A DNA stretch of 64,000 bases from an uncultured Nocardioides sp. (GCF_947489365.1 NZ_CANLDB010000001.1:372001-436000); one strand, 5' to 3'; positions 7,656-19,688 are shown, counted from the first letter of the stretch. Made by a program: numbers and translations. Notes: a model not told the origin generated them from the letters alone.

Positions 7656-9846
7656 CGACGACGGGGATCCGGGCGCGGGTGCCGTCGGCGCCGGCCCAGG
7701 TGACCGTCCCGTCGTCGGGTCGGCCACCGGCCCCGGGGGCTCCCGGGCCCACCTCGACGACGAACTCGCCGCTCTCCCCGGGGCCGAGGCGGAGGGCGGC
7801 CGGCCGGACGACGACCCGGTGGTCGGTGAACCCCTCGGCGCGGGAGGAGAAGTACCGCGCGCTCTCGCTGACGTTGCGGACCCGGCGGACGACGCTGGCC
7901 GGGCCGCCCCGCACGACGACCGACGGAGTGTTGACGTCGGACGGAGCCAGGTCGCCGTCGAGGTAGCGGCGCAGGTCGCGGACGGGCAGCTCGAGGACGA
8001 GGCCGGGGTCCCGGGCGAGCGCCGGGCGCATCCGGCCGGAGCCCTGCGCGAGCGTCGGGTCGCCCGCCAGGGGCAGGGCGGAGGTCCGCAGGGCGGACCG
8101 CACGCGGTCGGCGGCCCAGCCCGGGCGCAGGGCCCGCAGGCGTGCCGCGGCGCCGGCCACGGACGCGGCAGCGGCGGACGTCCCGGAGAAGCTGCGCCAC
8201 GCCAGTCCCTCGGGCGAGGGCGGCACCGCGCCGAGGACGCTGACCCCGGGCGCGAGCAGCGAGGGGGCGAGGACCGGGCCCGCCGGGTCACCGGTGGCCG
8301 AGAAGGCGGCCGGGTGCAGCCGCCGGAACCCCTCGCCGTCCGGGACGAGGTCGACCCGGGGTGCGGGGCCGCGGCCGGCCAGGGCGCGCTCGACGCGTCG
8401 ACCCTCGTCCGCGGCGAGGTGCAGCACCGGGACGCGGTGCAGGTCCAGGGTGAGGGCGGCGCCGCGCTGGTTGACGAGCACCATCGCCGACCCGCCCGCG
8501 CGGTCCACCGCCGTCGACTTCTCCAGCCGGGAGACCGCGCCCCGGGTGCAGACGACGGCCGCGCCGTCGACCCGGGCCGCGTCCAGGCTGCCCGGGGTGC
8601 ACAGGGCGGCGTCCTCCCGGGCGCCGGGGAGCGCGGCGTCGGCACCGCGGACGAGCCGGACGCCGTCGAGCCGACGGCGGGAGGCCATGGCCCCGGTCAC
8701 GCTGACGCCGCCGGGCAGGTCGAGCCGTGCCCGGCGCAGCGGCGTCGTGTGCGCCCCGACGGTCAGGACGCCCGGCGAGGCGTGGCCGGCGTACGCCTCG
8801 CCGCCGGTGTTGCCCGCGGCCGCGACGACGACCACGTCGGCCTCGGCGGCCCCGACCAGGGCCCGGTCCAGGGTGTCGGGACGGGCAGGACCCCCCACGG
8901 CGACGCTGAGCACGTCGACGCCGTCCGCGGTCGCGCGGTCGACGGCGGCGACCAGGTCGGAGGTGGCGCAGCCGTCCTGGGAGGGGTCGGGCGCCGACCA
9001 GCAGGCCTTGTACGACGCGACCCGCGCCTGCGGGGCGATGCCCGAGTAGGAGCCGAGCCGGTCGCGGGCGACGACGCCGACCGCTCCGTTGCCGGCGGCC
9101 ACCGAGACCACCGACGTGCCGTGCCCGACGTCGTCGCGCCCCGACAGGGTGGCGGAGGAGGCGAGGCGGTCCTGGCCGAAGCCGCGGACGAACCAGTCGG
9201 AGGCCACGAGCTTCTCGCCGCACGCGTCGTCCGGCCACCCCGGTCCGGGCCGGCACCGCCCGCGGAAGCCGGCGGGCTCGCGGCCCAGCTCGGTCGAGTC
9301 GTCGACGACGGGGCTGTCGGGGTCGACGCCGGAGTCGACGACGCCGACGACCACCCCTGCACCTCCGCGGACGGCGCGGGACGGCGACCCGGGGGCCGAG
9401 GGCTCCGCGCGTCCGCCCCGGGCACCGGCGACGGACCTCGTCGAGGCCATCGGCCGGACGGCGTCCCGCTCGACGGCGACGACCTCGGGACGGGCGGCCA
9501 GCCGGTCGGCCTCGGCCTCGGTGAGCGGGACGGCGTACCCGTTGAGCGCGGTGGTCCAGCGGTAGAGGGGCTCGGCGAGGCCGGCGAGGGTGCGGTCCTG
9601 GGTGGCGAGGAGGGCCTCCCGGGTCACCGGGGTCCGGCCGGTCGCCGGGCCCGCGGTGCCGGGACCCGCCAGGGTCACCAGGTGCACCGTCCGCCCGCCG
9701 GACGCGGCAGCCGACCCCGCGCCGTGGGCGGGGGTGGACGTCGGGGAGCCGACGAGCAGCGAGGCCACCAGCGTGCCGAGGACCGCGAGGCCCACCGACC
9801 GTGCGCCCGGCGCCCGGCGTCGGGTCGGCGTGACAGGGGTCCTCAC
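7645..9846 (-). CDS. Secreted subtilisin-like (S8) serine protease with PA-type insert
   Basis: The 733-residue preproprotein has an N-terminal signal segment (about 1-45, Arg-rich start then LAVLGTLVASLLVG), and an inhibitor_I9-like propeptide (about 50-135). The catalytic triad is D171 (GVVDSGVD), H242 (GHGTSVV) and S557 (SGTSAAAASVAG), with oxyanion N346 (AAGNTGG). The serine motif is degenerate: the usual GTSMASPHVAG has become GTSAAAASVAG, losing the structural Met, Pro and His. Residues 375-500 between N346 and S557 form a PA-like insert, as in plant subtilases. A fibronectin-like C-terminal domain ends the protein. It probably degrades extracellular protein. A 34-nt inverted repeat lies just upstream. 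Confidence 0.9.
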   Translation of the reverse strand: MRTPVTPTRRRAPGARSVGLAVLGTLVASLLVGSPTSTPAHGAGSAAASGGRTVHLVTLAGPGTAGPATGRTPVTREALLATQDRTLAGLAEPLYRWTTALNGYAVPLTEAEADRLAARPEVVAVERDAVRPMASTRSVAGARGGRAEPSAPGSPSRAVRGGAGVVVGVVDSGVDPDSPVVDDSTELGREPAGFRGRCRPGPGWPDDACGEKLVASDWFVRGFGQDRLASSATLSGRDDVGHGTSVVSVAAGNGAVGVVARDRLGSYSGIAPQARVASYKACWSAPDPSQDGCATSDLVAAVDRATADGVDVLSVAVGGPARPDTLDRALVGAAEADVVVVAAAGNTGGEAYAGHASPGVLTVGAHTTPLRRARLDLPGGVSVTGAMASRRRLDGVRLVRGADAALPGAREDAALCTPGSLDAARVDGAAVVCTRGAVSRLEKSTAVDRAGGSAMVLVNQRGAALTLDLHRVPVLHLAADEGRRVERALAGRGPAPRVDLVPDGEGFRRLHPAAFSATGDPAGPVLAPSLLAPGVSVLGAVPPSPEGLAWRSFSGTSAAAASVAGAAARLRALRPGWAADRVRSALRTSALPLAGDPTLAQGSGRMRPALARDPGLVLELPVRDLRRYLDGDLAPSDVNTPSVVVRGGPASVVRRVRNVSESARYFSSRAEGFTDHRVVVRPAALRLGPGESGEFVVEVGPGAPGAGGRPDDGTVTWAGADGTRARIPVVVSR

Positions 9847-9878
9847 GCGCGGGCCCCCTCTTCCTCGTCCTGCTCTCG

Positions 9879-9912
9879 TTTCCCTCGTGTCACTCCGGTG
9901 ACAAGAGGGAAA
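9879..9912. repeat. 34-nt inverted repeat upstream of the subtilase gene
   Basis: The arms are TTTCCCTC-G-TGTCAC (9879-9893) and GTGACA-A-GAGGGAAA (9898-9912), with loop TCCG; only one position is unpaired. It ends 33 bases before the subtilase start on the minus strand. The symmetry suits either a two-part operator or a leader hairpin. There is no T-run, so a terminator is less likely. Confidence 0.65.
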
Positions 9913-10054
9913 TGGTGCCAGCCGCCGTGACCTGCGGCAACGGGCTGGCGGCAGGGATGCCCGAGGGGACCGTGCGGCCGGTCCCCGGTGCCGGGCCGCG
10001 AGGGGCGCGAACCCGGTGGAGCGGACGTCGTCCCCCTCCTACGCTGGGGCCTTC

Positions 10055-10060
10055 TAGGCT
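10055..10060 (+). promoter_or_regulatory. Candidate -10 element for the cold-shock gene
   Basis: TAGGCT fits the actinobacterial TANNNT -10. It lies 60 bases before the GTG of the cold-shock gene, leaving a leader of about 50 nt. No convincing -35 is seen, so the call is weak. Confidence 0.3.
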
Positions 10061-10120
10061 GACGACGAGCGCGGCGGAGCCGCGCACCCGGGCGAGGGCC
10101 CGGCTCGGAAGGGGGACGAG

Positions 10121-10519
10121 GTGCCGAACGGCAAGGTCAAGTGGTTCGACGCGGACAAGGGGTTCGGCTTCCTGGCGCGCGACGAGGGTCCGGACGTCTA
10201 CGTCCACGCCGACGCCCTCCCTGCCGGCACGACCTCCCTCAAGGCCGGGACGCGCGTGGAGTTCGGCGTCGCCCAGGGCCGGCGGGGCGACCAGGCCCTG
10301 CAGGTCCGGGTGCTCGACGAGCCGTCCTCGGTGAGCCGCAACCGCTCCCGCGCGCAGCGCAAGAAGCCCGAGGACATGGTCGGCATCGTGGAGGACCTGA
10401 TCCGCCTGCTCGACGACACCGGCGAGGCCTACCGCAACGGCCGGCACCCCGACCCGCGCACCGCCAGGCCCACCGCGAAGCTGCTGCGCGCCCTGGCCGA
10501 CGAGCTCGAGCTCGGCTGA
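10121..10519 (+). CDS. Cold-shock domain protein with C-terminal extension
   Basis: The 132-residue product starts at GTG 10121 behind GGAAGGGGG. The first 66 residues are a cold-shock OB fold with RNP1-like KGFGFLARD (13-21) and RNP2-like VYVHA (26-30), which bind single-stranded RNA or DNA. The remaining residues (after about 70) are a charged helical extension ending in ARPTAKLLRALADELELG, typical of actinobacterial CspB-type proteins. It probably acts as an RNA chaperone. The order CSP, MFS, DUF3027, small membrane protein, MarR also occurs, as I recall, in mycobacteria. Confidence 0.93.
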   Translation: MPNGKVKWFDADKGFGFLARDEGPDVYVHADALPAGTTSLKAGTRVEFGVAQGRRGDQALQVRVLDEPSSVSRNRSRAQRKKPEDMVGIVEDLIRLLDDTGEAYRNGRHPDPRTARPTAKLLRALADELELG

Positions 10520-10613
10520 GCCGACGCCCGACGACGGCACCTGTGCGGCCCGTGGCGCGGTACGTGGCGTGGCACGTGCGGCGACGGGGTCGGCGGCGGG
10601 GGAGGATGGGCGG

Positions 10614-12182
10614 ATGAGCCAGTCGCGCGAGCCCGGGGGGAGCCCGTCCGGGTCCGAGGGACCCGCTCCGACGGCGCCGTACACCGAGCCGGTGGCCGGT
10701 CCGGGCGCGCAGGACGGCCGGGCCCGTCGGGGTCGGGGACGGACCCGTCGCGTCGACGGCCCGCCGCGGCCCGGGGCGGCAGGCCGGGGCGCCCGGGCGA
10801 CGGCCCGCGGAGCGCAGGCCGCGGCGCGGGCCACCGGGCGCGCCAGCCGCTTCACCGTGCGCCAGGCGCGGCGAGCCACCCACGCGGAGGGTGCGGGGGC
10901 CTCGGGGCTGTCCCGCCTGATCGAGATGCACGCGTTCAGCACCGCGGGCGACGCGGCGGTCGCGATCGGCCTCGCGGGCACCCTGTTCTTCCAGGTCCCC
11001 ACCGGCGAGGCCCGCAGCCAGGTCGCCCTGTTCCTCGGGCTGACGATGCTGCCGTTCGTCATCGTGGCCCCGCTGATCGGGCCGTTCCTGGACCGGTTCA
11101 GCCACGGCCGACGCTGGGCGATCGGCTCGGCGATGGCCCTGCGTGCGTTCCTCTGCTGGGTGCTCGCCTCCGCCGTCACGACCGAGTCGCCGGCACTGTT
11201 CGCTGCCGCGCTCGGCGTCCTCGTGGCGTCCAAGGCGTACGGCGTCACCCGGGCCGCGGCGGTGCCCCGGCTGCGGCCCTCCCACCTCAGCCTGGTGAAG
11301 TCGAACGGCCGGGTCTCGCTCGCCGGGGTGGTCGGCGTCGCCGTCTCCGCGCCGCTGGCCGGCCTGGCCGCCACGTTCGGCGCCGAGTGGGCGCTGCGCT
11401 ACGGGTTCGTGCTGTTCGTGGTCGCGACCGTGCTGGCGATCCTCCTGCCGTCCGCGGTCGACGACAGCGCGGGGGAGGAGCAGCTGTCGCTGTCCGCGTC
11501 CGGGATCGCCCGGGAGGACCAGGCCGACGTCCCCACCCAGCCGCTGCGGGTCGGCAAGGACGGACGCGTCCGGGAGCGGTCGCCCACCCGGGTGCCGCCC
11601 GAGGTCCTCTTCGCGCTGCTCGCCAACTGCGGTCCCCGGTGGCTGGTCGGGTTCCTCACCATGTTCATGGCGTTCCTGCTGCGGGAGCAGCCGGTCGCCG
11701 ACCTCGCGCCCGAGGTCCTGCTGGGCCTGGTGATCGGCGCCGCCGGCGGGGGCAACGCGCTCGGGATCGCGCTGGCCTCCGTGCTGCGCAAGGTGGACCC
11801 CCGCGCGACGGTGGTGGCGGTCCTGCTGGCCGACGCCGTGATGGTGGTGCTGGTCGCGGTGCTCTACGCCCTGCCGACCCTGGTCCTGCTCGGGCTGGTC
11901 GCCGGTCTGGCGCAGTCGCTGGGCAAGCTCTCCCTGGACTCCACCATCCAGCGCGACGTGCCCGGCCGGGTCCAGTCGAGCGCCTTCGCCCGCTCGGACA
12001 CGACGCTGCAGCTGGCGTGGGTGATCGGCGGGTTCGTGGGGATCGCGATGCCGCTGGTCCCGCAGCTCGGCCTCGGCACCGCGGCCGTCGTCCTGCTCGC
12101 CTGGTCGGTCTACGTGCTCGCGGTCCGCCGCCGTCCCGCGCGGCCCCGCGACGGCCGGGTCGACGCGATGAGGCATGCTTGA
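10614..12182 (+). CDS. MFS-type membrane transporter with Arg-rich N-terminal tail
   Basis: The start is the ATG at 10614 with GGGGAGG 8 bases upstream, giving 522 residues. Residues 1-95 are hydrophilic and very rich in Arg, Gly and Pro, and probably disordered in the cytoplasm. About 11-12 hydrophobic segments follow, with the MFS-like loop GPFLDRFSHGRRWAIG after helix 2. A charged loop in the middle separates the two halves. The substrate is unknown. The position before a DUF3027 gene matches Rv0876c-Rv0877 in M. tuberculosis (from memory). The TGA stop overlaps a TTG that may start the next gene. Confidence 0.85.
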   Translation: MSQSREPGGSPSGSEGPAPTAPYTEPVAGPGAQDGRARRGRGRTRRVDGPPRPGAAGRGARATARGAQAAARATGRASRFTVRQARRATHAEGAGASGLSRLIEMHAFSTAGDAAVAIGLAGTLFFQVPTGEARSQVALFLGLTMLPFVIVAPLIGPFLDRFSHGRRWAIGSAMALRAFLCWVLASAVTTESPALFAAALGVLVASKAYGVTRAAAVPRLRPSHLSLVKSNGRVSLAGVVGVAVSAPLAGLAATFGAEWALRYGFVLFVVATVLAILLPSAVDDSAGEEQLSLSASGIAREDQADVPTQPLRVGKDGRVRERSPTRVPPEVLFALLANCGPRWLVGFLTMFMAFLLREQPVADLAPEVLLGLVIGAAGGGNALGIALASVLRKVDPRATVVAVLLADAVMVVLVAVLYALPTLVLLGLVAGLAQSLGKLSLDSTIQRDVPGRVQSSAFARSDTTLQLAWVIGGFVGIAMPLVPQLGLGTAAVVLLAWSVYVLAVRRRPARPRDGRVDAMRHA

Positions 12183-13045
12183 CCGCCGTGATCGCCCCGA
12201 CCCTGACGCCGGGCCCCTCGACGGACTCCTCGGAGCCCTCGACCGGGCAGGACGCCGCCCCCGCATCCCGTGCGCGGCGCCCCCGAGCCGACGCCACCCT
12301 GGCCTCCGCGGTCGCCGTCGAGCAGGCCCGTGCCGCCGTCCTCGCGCAGGCCGGTGACGACGAGCTCGGCGAGCACCTCGGCCACCTCGTCGAGGGCGAC
12401 CGGCTGCTCACCCACCGCTTCGCCTGCACCCGCCGCGGCTACGCCGGGTGGCACTGGGAGGTCACCGTCGCCCGCGCCCCGCGCCAGCGCACGGTGACCG
12501 TCGACGAGGTCGTCCTCGTCCCCGGCCACGGGGCGATCGTGGCGCCCGAGTGGCTGCCGTACCGCGAGCGCCTGCAGCCCGGCGACCTGTCCCCGGGCGA
12601 CCTGCTCCCGGTCCCGGACGACGACCCGCGCCTGGTCCCGTGCTGGTCGTACGGCGACGACCCCCTCGACACCGACGACCGCGCGCAGGTCCGTCAGGTG
12701 GCGAACGACCTCGGGCTCGGCCGGGTGCGCACCCTGTCGGTCGAGGGCCGCGACGCCGCCGCCGAGCGCTGGTACGACGGCGACGGCGGACCGACGTCGG
12801 CCCTGGCGAAGGCGGCCCCGGCGAGCTGTGACAGCTGCGGCTTCCTGGTCCGCCTGGCCGGCCCGCTGGCCGGAACCTTCGGGGTCTGCGCCAACGGCGA
12901 CGCCAACGACGACGGCCGCGTGGTCTCCCTCGACCACGGCTGTGGTGCGCACTCCGAGTCGAACCTCGGCAAGCGTGCCCAGCCGCAGCCGCTGCCCGAC
13001 CACGTCTGGGACACGCTGACCCAGGACGACCTCGAAGCGTTCTGA
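12179..13045 (+). CDS. DUF3027 family protein
   Basis: The likely start is TTG at 12179, forming a TTGA overlap with the MFS stop and lying 5 bases after GAGG; GTG at 12188 is the alternative. The product is about 288 residues. The family is known only as DUF3027 in Actinobacteria. Visible features are a conserved core (RRGYAGWHWEVTVARAP, VAPEWLPYRERL, GDLSPGDLLPVPDDD) and a Cys/His cluster near the end (CDSCGFLVR...GVCAN...DHGCGAHSE) that may bind a metal. Function is unknown. A terminator-like hairpin begins one base after the stop. Confidence 0.8.
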   Translation: MTAVIAPTLTPGPSTDSSEPSTGQDAAPASRARRPRADATLASAVAVEQARAAVLAQAGDDELGEHLGHLVEGDRLLTHRFACTRRGYAGWHWEVTVARAPRQRTVTVDEVVLVPGHGAIVAPEWLPYRERLQPGDLSPGDLLPVPDDDPRLVPCWSYGDDPLDTDDRAQVRQVANDLGLGRVRTLSVEGRDAAAERWYDGDGGPTSALAKAAPASCDSCGFLVRLAGPLAGTFGVCANGDANDDGRVVSLDHGCGAHSESNLGKRAQPQPLPDHVWDTLTQDDLEAF

Positions 13046-13080
13046 CACACCGCGCCCGAGGGACGAGGGCGCGACGTGTG
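13046..13080 (+). terminator. Terminator-like hairpin (copy A of the GAGGGACGA-loop family)
   Basis: The inner stem is CGCGCCC (13051-13057) with GGGCGCG (13067-13073) around the 9-nt loop GAGGGACGA. Outer CACAC (13046-13050) pairs with GTGTG (13076-13080), leaving a 2-nt bulge. It starts immediately after the DUF3027 stop. No T-run follows. Confidence 0.6.
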
Positions 13081-13142
13081 GCAGGTCGAGGGAGCGCGCG
13101 ACCGAGGGACGAGGTCGCGACCGCGGCTCGAGACCCGGTGAG
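13081..13142 (+). repeat. Dispersed intergenic repeat, copy B
   Basis: The unit opens with GCAGGTCGAGGGAGCG, carries a hairpin at 13097-13119 (CGCGACC / GGTCGCG, loop GAGGGACGA) and closes with GGCTCGAGACCCGGTGAG. Near-identical units occur at 46758-46819 on the same strand and at 31177-31240 on the other strand. Confidence 0.75.
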
Positions 13143-13162
13143 ACGAAAGCCGACCGGACCAG

Positions 13163-13441
13163 CTACGGCTGCGTCTGCCGCGCCCTCCGCCGACGCCGGC
13201 AGTACTCCAGCCCGAGGAGCCCGAGGCCGAAGCCCGCGAGGCAGGTCCACAGCCACCAGAGGCGGCCGGCGTCCTCGAGGCGGCCGTAGAACGGCAGCAG
13301 GGCGAGGAACCCCAGGAACCAGAGCCCCACGCCGATCTCGACGGTGCGGACGCCGTCGACGTCCAGGGGCTCGACGTCCGCGACGATGAAGGTGCGGTTG
13401 CCGATCTCGTGCTGCGTCGGCTGCTCGTCGCGGAACTCCAC
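13163..13441 (-). CDS. Small membrane protein, DUF2530 family
   Basis: The 92-residue product starts at GTG 13441. A soluble N-terminal stretch (about 1-35) is followed by two hydrophobic segments (roughly 38-52 and 62-80) and a basic tail CRRRRRARQ, so it is an inner-membrane protein with the tail probably in the cytoplasm. It resembles the DUF2530 family, which in mycobacteria lies between the DUF3027 and MarR genes (recalled synteny). Function is unknown. It is divergent from the MarR gene, with 82 bases between them that hold a nested palindrome. Confidence 0.75.
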   Translation of the reverse strand: MEFRDEQPTQHEIGNRTFIVADVEPLDVDGVRTVEIGVGLWFLGFLALLPFYGRLEDAGRLWWLWTCLAGFGLGLLGLEYCRRRRRARQTQP

Positions 13442-13489
13442 GCCCCGAGGATAGGTGAGCGTCCCGGTGGCCCGCGCAGCACCGAGGAA

Positions 13490-13521
13490 TGCTTAGCACG
13501 GCTAATGAGTTAGGCTAAGCA
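13490..13521. promoter_or_regulatory. Nested palindromic operator and -10 element upstream of marR-like gene
   Basis: Three symmetries overlap: outer TGCTTAGC (13490-13497) with GCTAAGCA (13514-13521); TTAGC-ACG-GCTAA (13493-13505); and TTAG-G-CTAA (13510-13518). MarR proteins bind such palindromes, so autoregulation is likely. TAGGCT at 13511-13516 also fits a -10 placed 7 bases before the ATG, which would give a leaderless mRNA; no Shine-Dalgarno sequence is present. Confidence 0.6.
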
Positions 13522-13523
13522 CC

Positions 13524-13973
13524 ATGGCTCCCACCGTCGAGAAGGTCGCGCGCACGGACGCCGGTCTCGCCTCCGAGCTCCGGCTCTCGGTGATGCGGCT
13601 GCGCCGGCGCCTCGCCGCCGAGCGGCACCCCGACAACGAGCTGGGCTCGGGCGCGATGGCCGCGCTCGGCTGCCTGTTCCGCAACGGCGAGCAGACCGTC
13701 GGCGAGCTGGCCGAGGCCGAGCGCGTGCGGCCCCCGTCGATGTCGCGCACGGTGCGCGGCCTCGTCGAGGGCGGGTACGTCGTCCGCGAGTCGTGCGCCG
13801 ACGACGGCCGCCAGGTCCGGGTCCGCCTCACCGAGGCCGGCCGGGCCACCGTGCTCGCCGACCGGCGTCGTCGCGACGCCTGGCTGGCGCTGCGGCTGAA
13901 GGAGCTCACCCCCGACGACCGCGCCGTGCTGCGTGCCGCGGCCCCGATCCTGGAGAGACTGGCCACCGCTTGA
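13524..13973 (+). CDS. MarR family transcriptional regulator
   Basis: The 149-residue product has the MarR winged-helix layout: a dimerisation helix (SELRLSVMRLRRRLAAE), the helix-turn-helix (TVGELAEAERVRPPSMSRTVRGLVEGGYV, about 58-86) and the wing (RESCADDGRQVRVRLTEAG). It has no Shine-Dalgarno and sits on a nested palindrome that it may bind. The stop overlaps the TTG start of an MFS transporter (TTGA), so it probably controls that transporter. The ligand is unknown; small aromatic compounds are common for the family. Confidence 0.9.
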   Translation: MAPTVEKVARTDAGLASELRLSVMRLRRRLAAERHPDNELGSGAMAALGCLFRNGEQTVGELAEAERVRPPSMSRTVRGLVEGGYVVRESCADDGRQVRVRLTEAGRATVLADRRRRDAWLALRLKELTPDDRAVLRAAAPILERLATA

Positions 13974-15265
13974 GTCCCACGTTCCGCGCCCTCGCGAACC
14001 CCAACTACCGCCGGTACGCCATCGGCGGTGCGGTGTCGAACACCGGGACGTGGATGCAGCGGGTGGCGCAGGACTGGCTCGTGCTGCAGCTCGCCGCCAA
14101 CGGCGCGCTCGCCCTCGGCATCACCACCGGCCTGCAGTTCCTGCCGATCCTCCTGCTGTCCCCCTTCGCCGGGCTGGTCGCGGACCGGGTCGCGAAGCGC
14201 ACCCTGCTGCAGGTCACCCAGCTGATGATGGCCGGCCCGGCCCTGGTGCTGGGACTGCTCGCGGTGACCGGGACCGCCGAGACGTGGCACGTCTATGTGC
14301 TCGCCCTGGTCTTCGGTGTCGGCACGGCCTTCGACGCCCCCGCCCGCCAGTCCTTCGTGCCGGAGCTCGTCTCCCGCGAGGACCTCAGCAACGCCGTCGG
14401 CCTCAACTCGGCGTCGTTCAACGCCGCCCGCGTCGTGGGTCCGGCCGTGGCCGGGCTCCTCATCGCGGCGTTCGGCGGCGGTGCGGTCGGCACGGGGTGG
14501 GTGATCCTCATCAACGCGGTGAGCTACGTCGGGCCGATCTGGGCGCTGCGCGGGATCGACCCCGCGCGCCTCGACACCCCCGAGCCCCGCGCGGCCGGGC
14601 CGGGCGGCGTCCGCGAGGGGCTGCGCTACGTGCGGGGCCGCCCGGACCTGCTGCTGATCCTCGCGATCGTGTTCTTCGCCGGCACCTTCGGGCTGAACTT
14701 CCAGATGACCTCCGCGCTGATGGCCACCGAGGTCTTCGACAAGGGCGCCGCCGAGTACGGCCTGCTCGGCACCGTCATGGCCGTCGGCTCGCTGACCGGT
14801 GCGCTGCTCGCCGCGCGTCGTACGACGATCCGCCTCCGCCTGGTGGTGCTCGCCGCCCTGGCCTTCGGCCTGGTCGAGATCGTCGCCGGCCTGCTCCCGA
14901 CGTACGTCGTCTTCGCGGCGTGGCTGCCCCTGCTGGGGCTCACCGCGCTCACGATGATCACCGCCGCCAACACCACCATGCAGATGACCACCGCGCCCGA
15001 GCTGCGGGGGCGGGTGATGTCGCTCTACCTCATGATCTTCATGGGCGGCACCCCGCTCGGGGCGCCGCTGGTCGGCTGGGTCGGCGCGACCTTCGGGGCG
15101 CGGTGGACCCTGATCGGCGGGGGAGCGGCGACCGTGGTCGGAGTGGCGCTGTCGGCCCTGCTGTTCGCGTGGTCCCGGGGCGTTTTGCGTCGTCCCTGGC
15201 GACCGAGTAGCCTCGAATCTCGTGTCTGGCAGCACCAGGCGTCCTCGCGCGTGCCCGTGAAGTAG
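13970..15265 (+). CDS. MFS transporter (MFS_3/EntS-like)
   Basis: The start is TTG 13970, overlapping the MarR stop, which gives 431 residues. It begins [20 protein letters not shown], the usual opening of this exporter family, and shows about 11-12 membrane segments with the motif A-like [13 protein letters not shown] after helix 2 and [20 protein letters not shown] in the second half. It likely exports drugs or small metabolites. Translational coupling with the MarR gene suggests regulated efflux. The 3' end appears to contain the rpsL promoter. Confidence 0.9.
   Translation: MSPTFRALANPNYRRYAIGGAVSNTGTWMQRVAQDWLVLQLAANGALALGITTGLQFLPILLLSPFAGLVADRVAKRTLLQVTQLMMAGPALVLGLLAVTGTAETWHVYVLALVFGVGTAFDAPARQSFVPELVSREDLSNAVGLNSASFNAARVVGPAVAGLLIAAFGGGAVGTGWVILINAVSYVGPIWALRGIDPARLDTPEPRAAGPGGVREGLRYVRGRPDLLLILAIVFFAGTFGLNFQMTSALMATEVFDKGAAEYGLLGTVMAVGSLTGALLAARRTTIRLRLVVLAALAFGLVEIVAGLLPTYVVFAAWLPLLGLTALTMITAANTTMQMTTAPELRGRVMSLYLMIFMGGTPLGAPLVGWVGATFGARWTLIGGGAATVVGVALSALLFAWSRGVLRRPWRPSSLESRVWQHQASSRVPVK
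15185..15213 (+). promoter_or_regulatory. Candidate promoter of the str operon
   Basis: TTGCGT (15185-15190) and TAGCCT (15208-15213) are separated by 17 bases. They lie inside the 3' end of the MFS gene, about 165 bases before rpsL, so the mRNA would have a leader of roughly 160 nt. Confidence 0.5.
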
Positions 15266-15378
15266 GGGCTCGAGCCACGACACGCCCGACCTCGGGGTGA
15301 GGACCACCCGACCAGCACACATCACCGTGCCCGGCAGAGCGCCGCGCACTGAGAGCGAACAAGAGAGGGAACCACCCG

Positions 15379-15753
15379 GTGCCCACCATTCAGCAGCTGG
15401 TCCGCAAGGGCCGAGCCGACAAGGTGTCGAAGAACAAGACACCCGCCCTGCAGGGCTCGCCCCAGCGGCGCGGCGTCTGCACGCGCGTCTACACGACCAC
15501 CCCGAAGAAGCCGAACTCCGCCCTCCGCAAGGTCGCCCGCGTGCGCCTGAGCAGCGGCGTCGAGGTCACGGCGTACATCCCGGGCGTGGGCCACAACCTC
15601 CAGGAGCACTCCATCGTGCTCGTCCGCGGCGGCCGGGTGAAGGACCTCCCCGGCGTCCGCTACAAGATCATCCGTGGCTCCCTGGACACCCAGGGCGTCA
15701 AGAACCGCAAGCAGGCCCGCAGCCGCTACGGAGCGAAGAAGGAGAAGGGCTGA
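15379..15753 (+). CDS. rpsL: 30S ribosomal protein S12
   Basis: The 124-residue product starts at GTG 15379 after GAGAGGGA. It matches S12 along its length ([36 protein letters not shown]). S12 sits at the decoding centre of the 30S subunit. K43 and K88, the residues changed in many streptomycin-resistant mutants, are both the wild-type lysines. It is the first gene of the str operon; its stop overlaps the rpsG start by one base. Confidence 0.98.
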   Translation: MPTIQQLVRKGRADKVSKNKTPALQGSPQRRGVCTRVYTTTPKKPNSALRKVARVRLSSGVEVTAYIPGVGHNLQEHSIVLVRGGRVKDLPGVRYKIIRGSLDTQGVKNRKQARSRYGAKKEKG

Positions 15754-16223
15754 TGCCGCGCAAGGGTCCCGCCGCCAAGCGCCCCGTCGACGTCGACCCG
15801 GTCTACGGGTCGCCGGTCGTCTCGCAGCTCGTGAGCAAGGTGCTCCAGGACGGCAAGAAGCAGGTCGCGCAGCGCATCGTCTACAAGGCGATGGAGGGTG
15901 CGCGCGAGAAGACGGGCACCGACCCCGTCGTCACGCTGAAGCGCGCGCTCGACAACGTCCGCCCCTCCATCGAGGTCAAGTCCCGCCGCGTCGGCGGTGC
16001 GACCTACCAGGTGCCGATCGAGGTCAAGCCCGGCCGCAGCAACACGCTCGCGCTGCGCTGGCTGGTCTCCTACGCGCAGGCCCGTCGTGAGAAGACGATG
16101 ACCGAGCGCCTCATGAACGAGATCCTCGACGCCTCCAACGGCCTCGGTGCCGCGGTGAAGAAGCGCGAGGACACGCACAAGATGGCCGAGGCCAACCGGG
16201 CCTTCGCGCACTACCGCTGGTGA
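15753..16223 (+). CDS. rpsG: 30S ribosomal protein S7
   Basis: The 156-residue product ([20 protein letters not shown]...) has the usual S7 length and the conserved [24 protein letters not shown] core. S7 binds the 3' major domain of 16S rRNA and nucleates assembly of the head. The ATG shares a base with the rpsL stop (TGATG), so translation is coupled. Confidence 0.98.
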   Translation: MPRKGPAAKRPVDVDPVYGSPVVSQLVSKVLQDGKKQVAQRIVYKAMEGAREKTGTDPVVTLKRALDNVRPSIEVKSRRVGGATYQVPIEVKPGRSNTLALRWLVSYAQARREKTMTERLMNEILDASNGLGAAVKKREDTHKMAEANRAFAHYRW

Positions 16224-16229
16224 CGACGT

Positions 16230-16250
16230 CCGGCCCCGACCAGGGGCCGG
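16230..16250 (+). promoter_or_regulatory. Hairpin between rpsG and fusA
   Basis: CCGGCCCC (16230-16237) pairs with GGGGCCGG (16243-16250) around GACCA. There is no T-run and fusA follows 51 bases later, so it is more likely an mRNA stability or processing element than a full terminator. Confidence 0.5.
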
Positions 16251-16300
16251 GCATCCCGCCTTCCACCGACACTCAGCCGACTTAAGGGGTCATCACTCAC

Positions 16301-18412
<2,112 letters not shown>

Positions 18413-18491
18413 TCGTCCGCGCGACGTTCACGGGCTTCGGCCCCGCACCACCCCCACAGTTTCCGCACAACCCATCACAGGAGGAGCCCCA

Positions 18492-19688
<1,197 letters not shown>

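Noticed and set aside
15379..15753. Streptomycin-resistance change in S12
   Set aside because: Positions 43 and 88 are the wild-type lysines.
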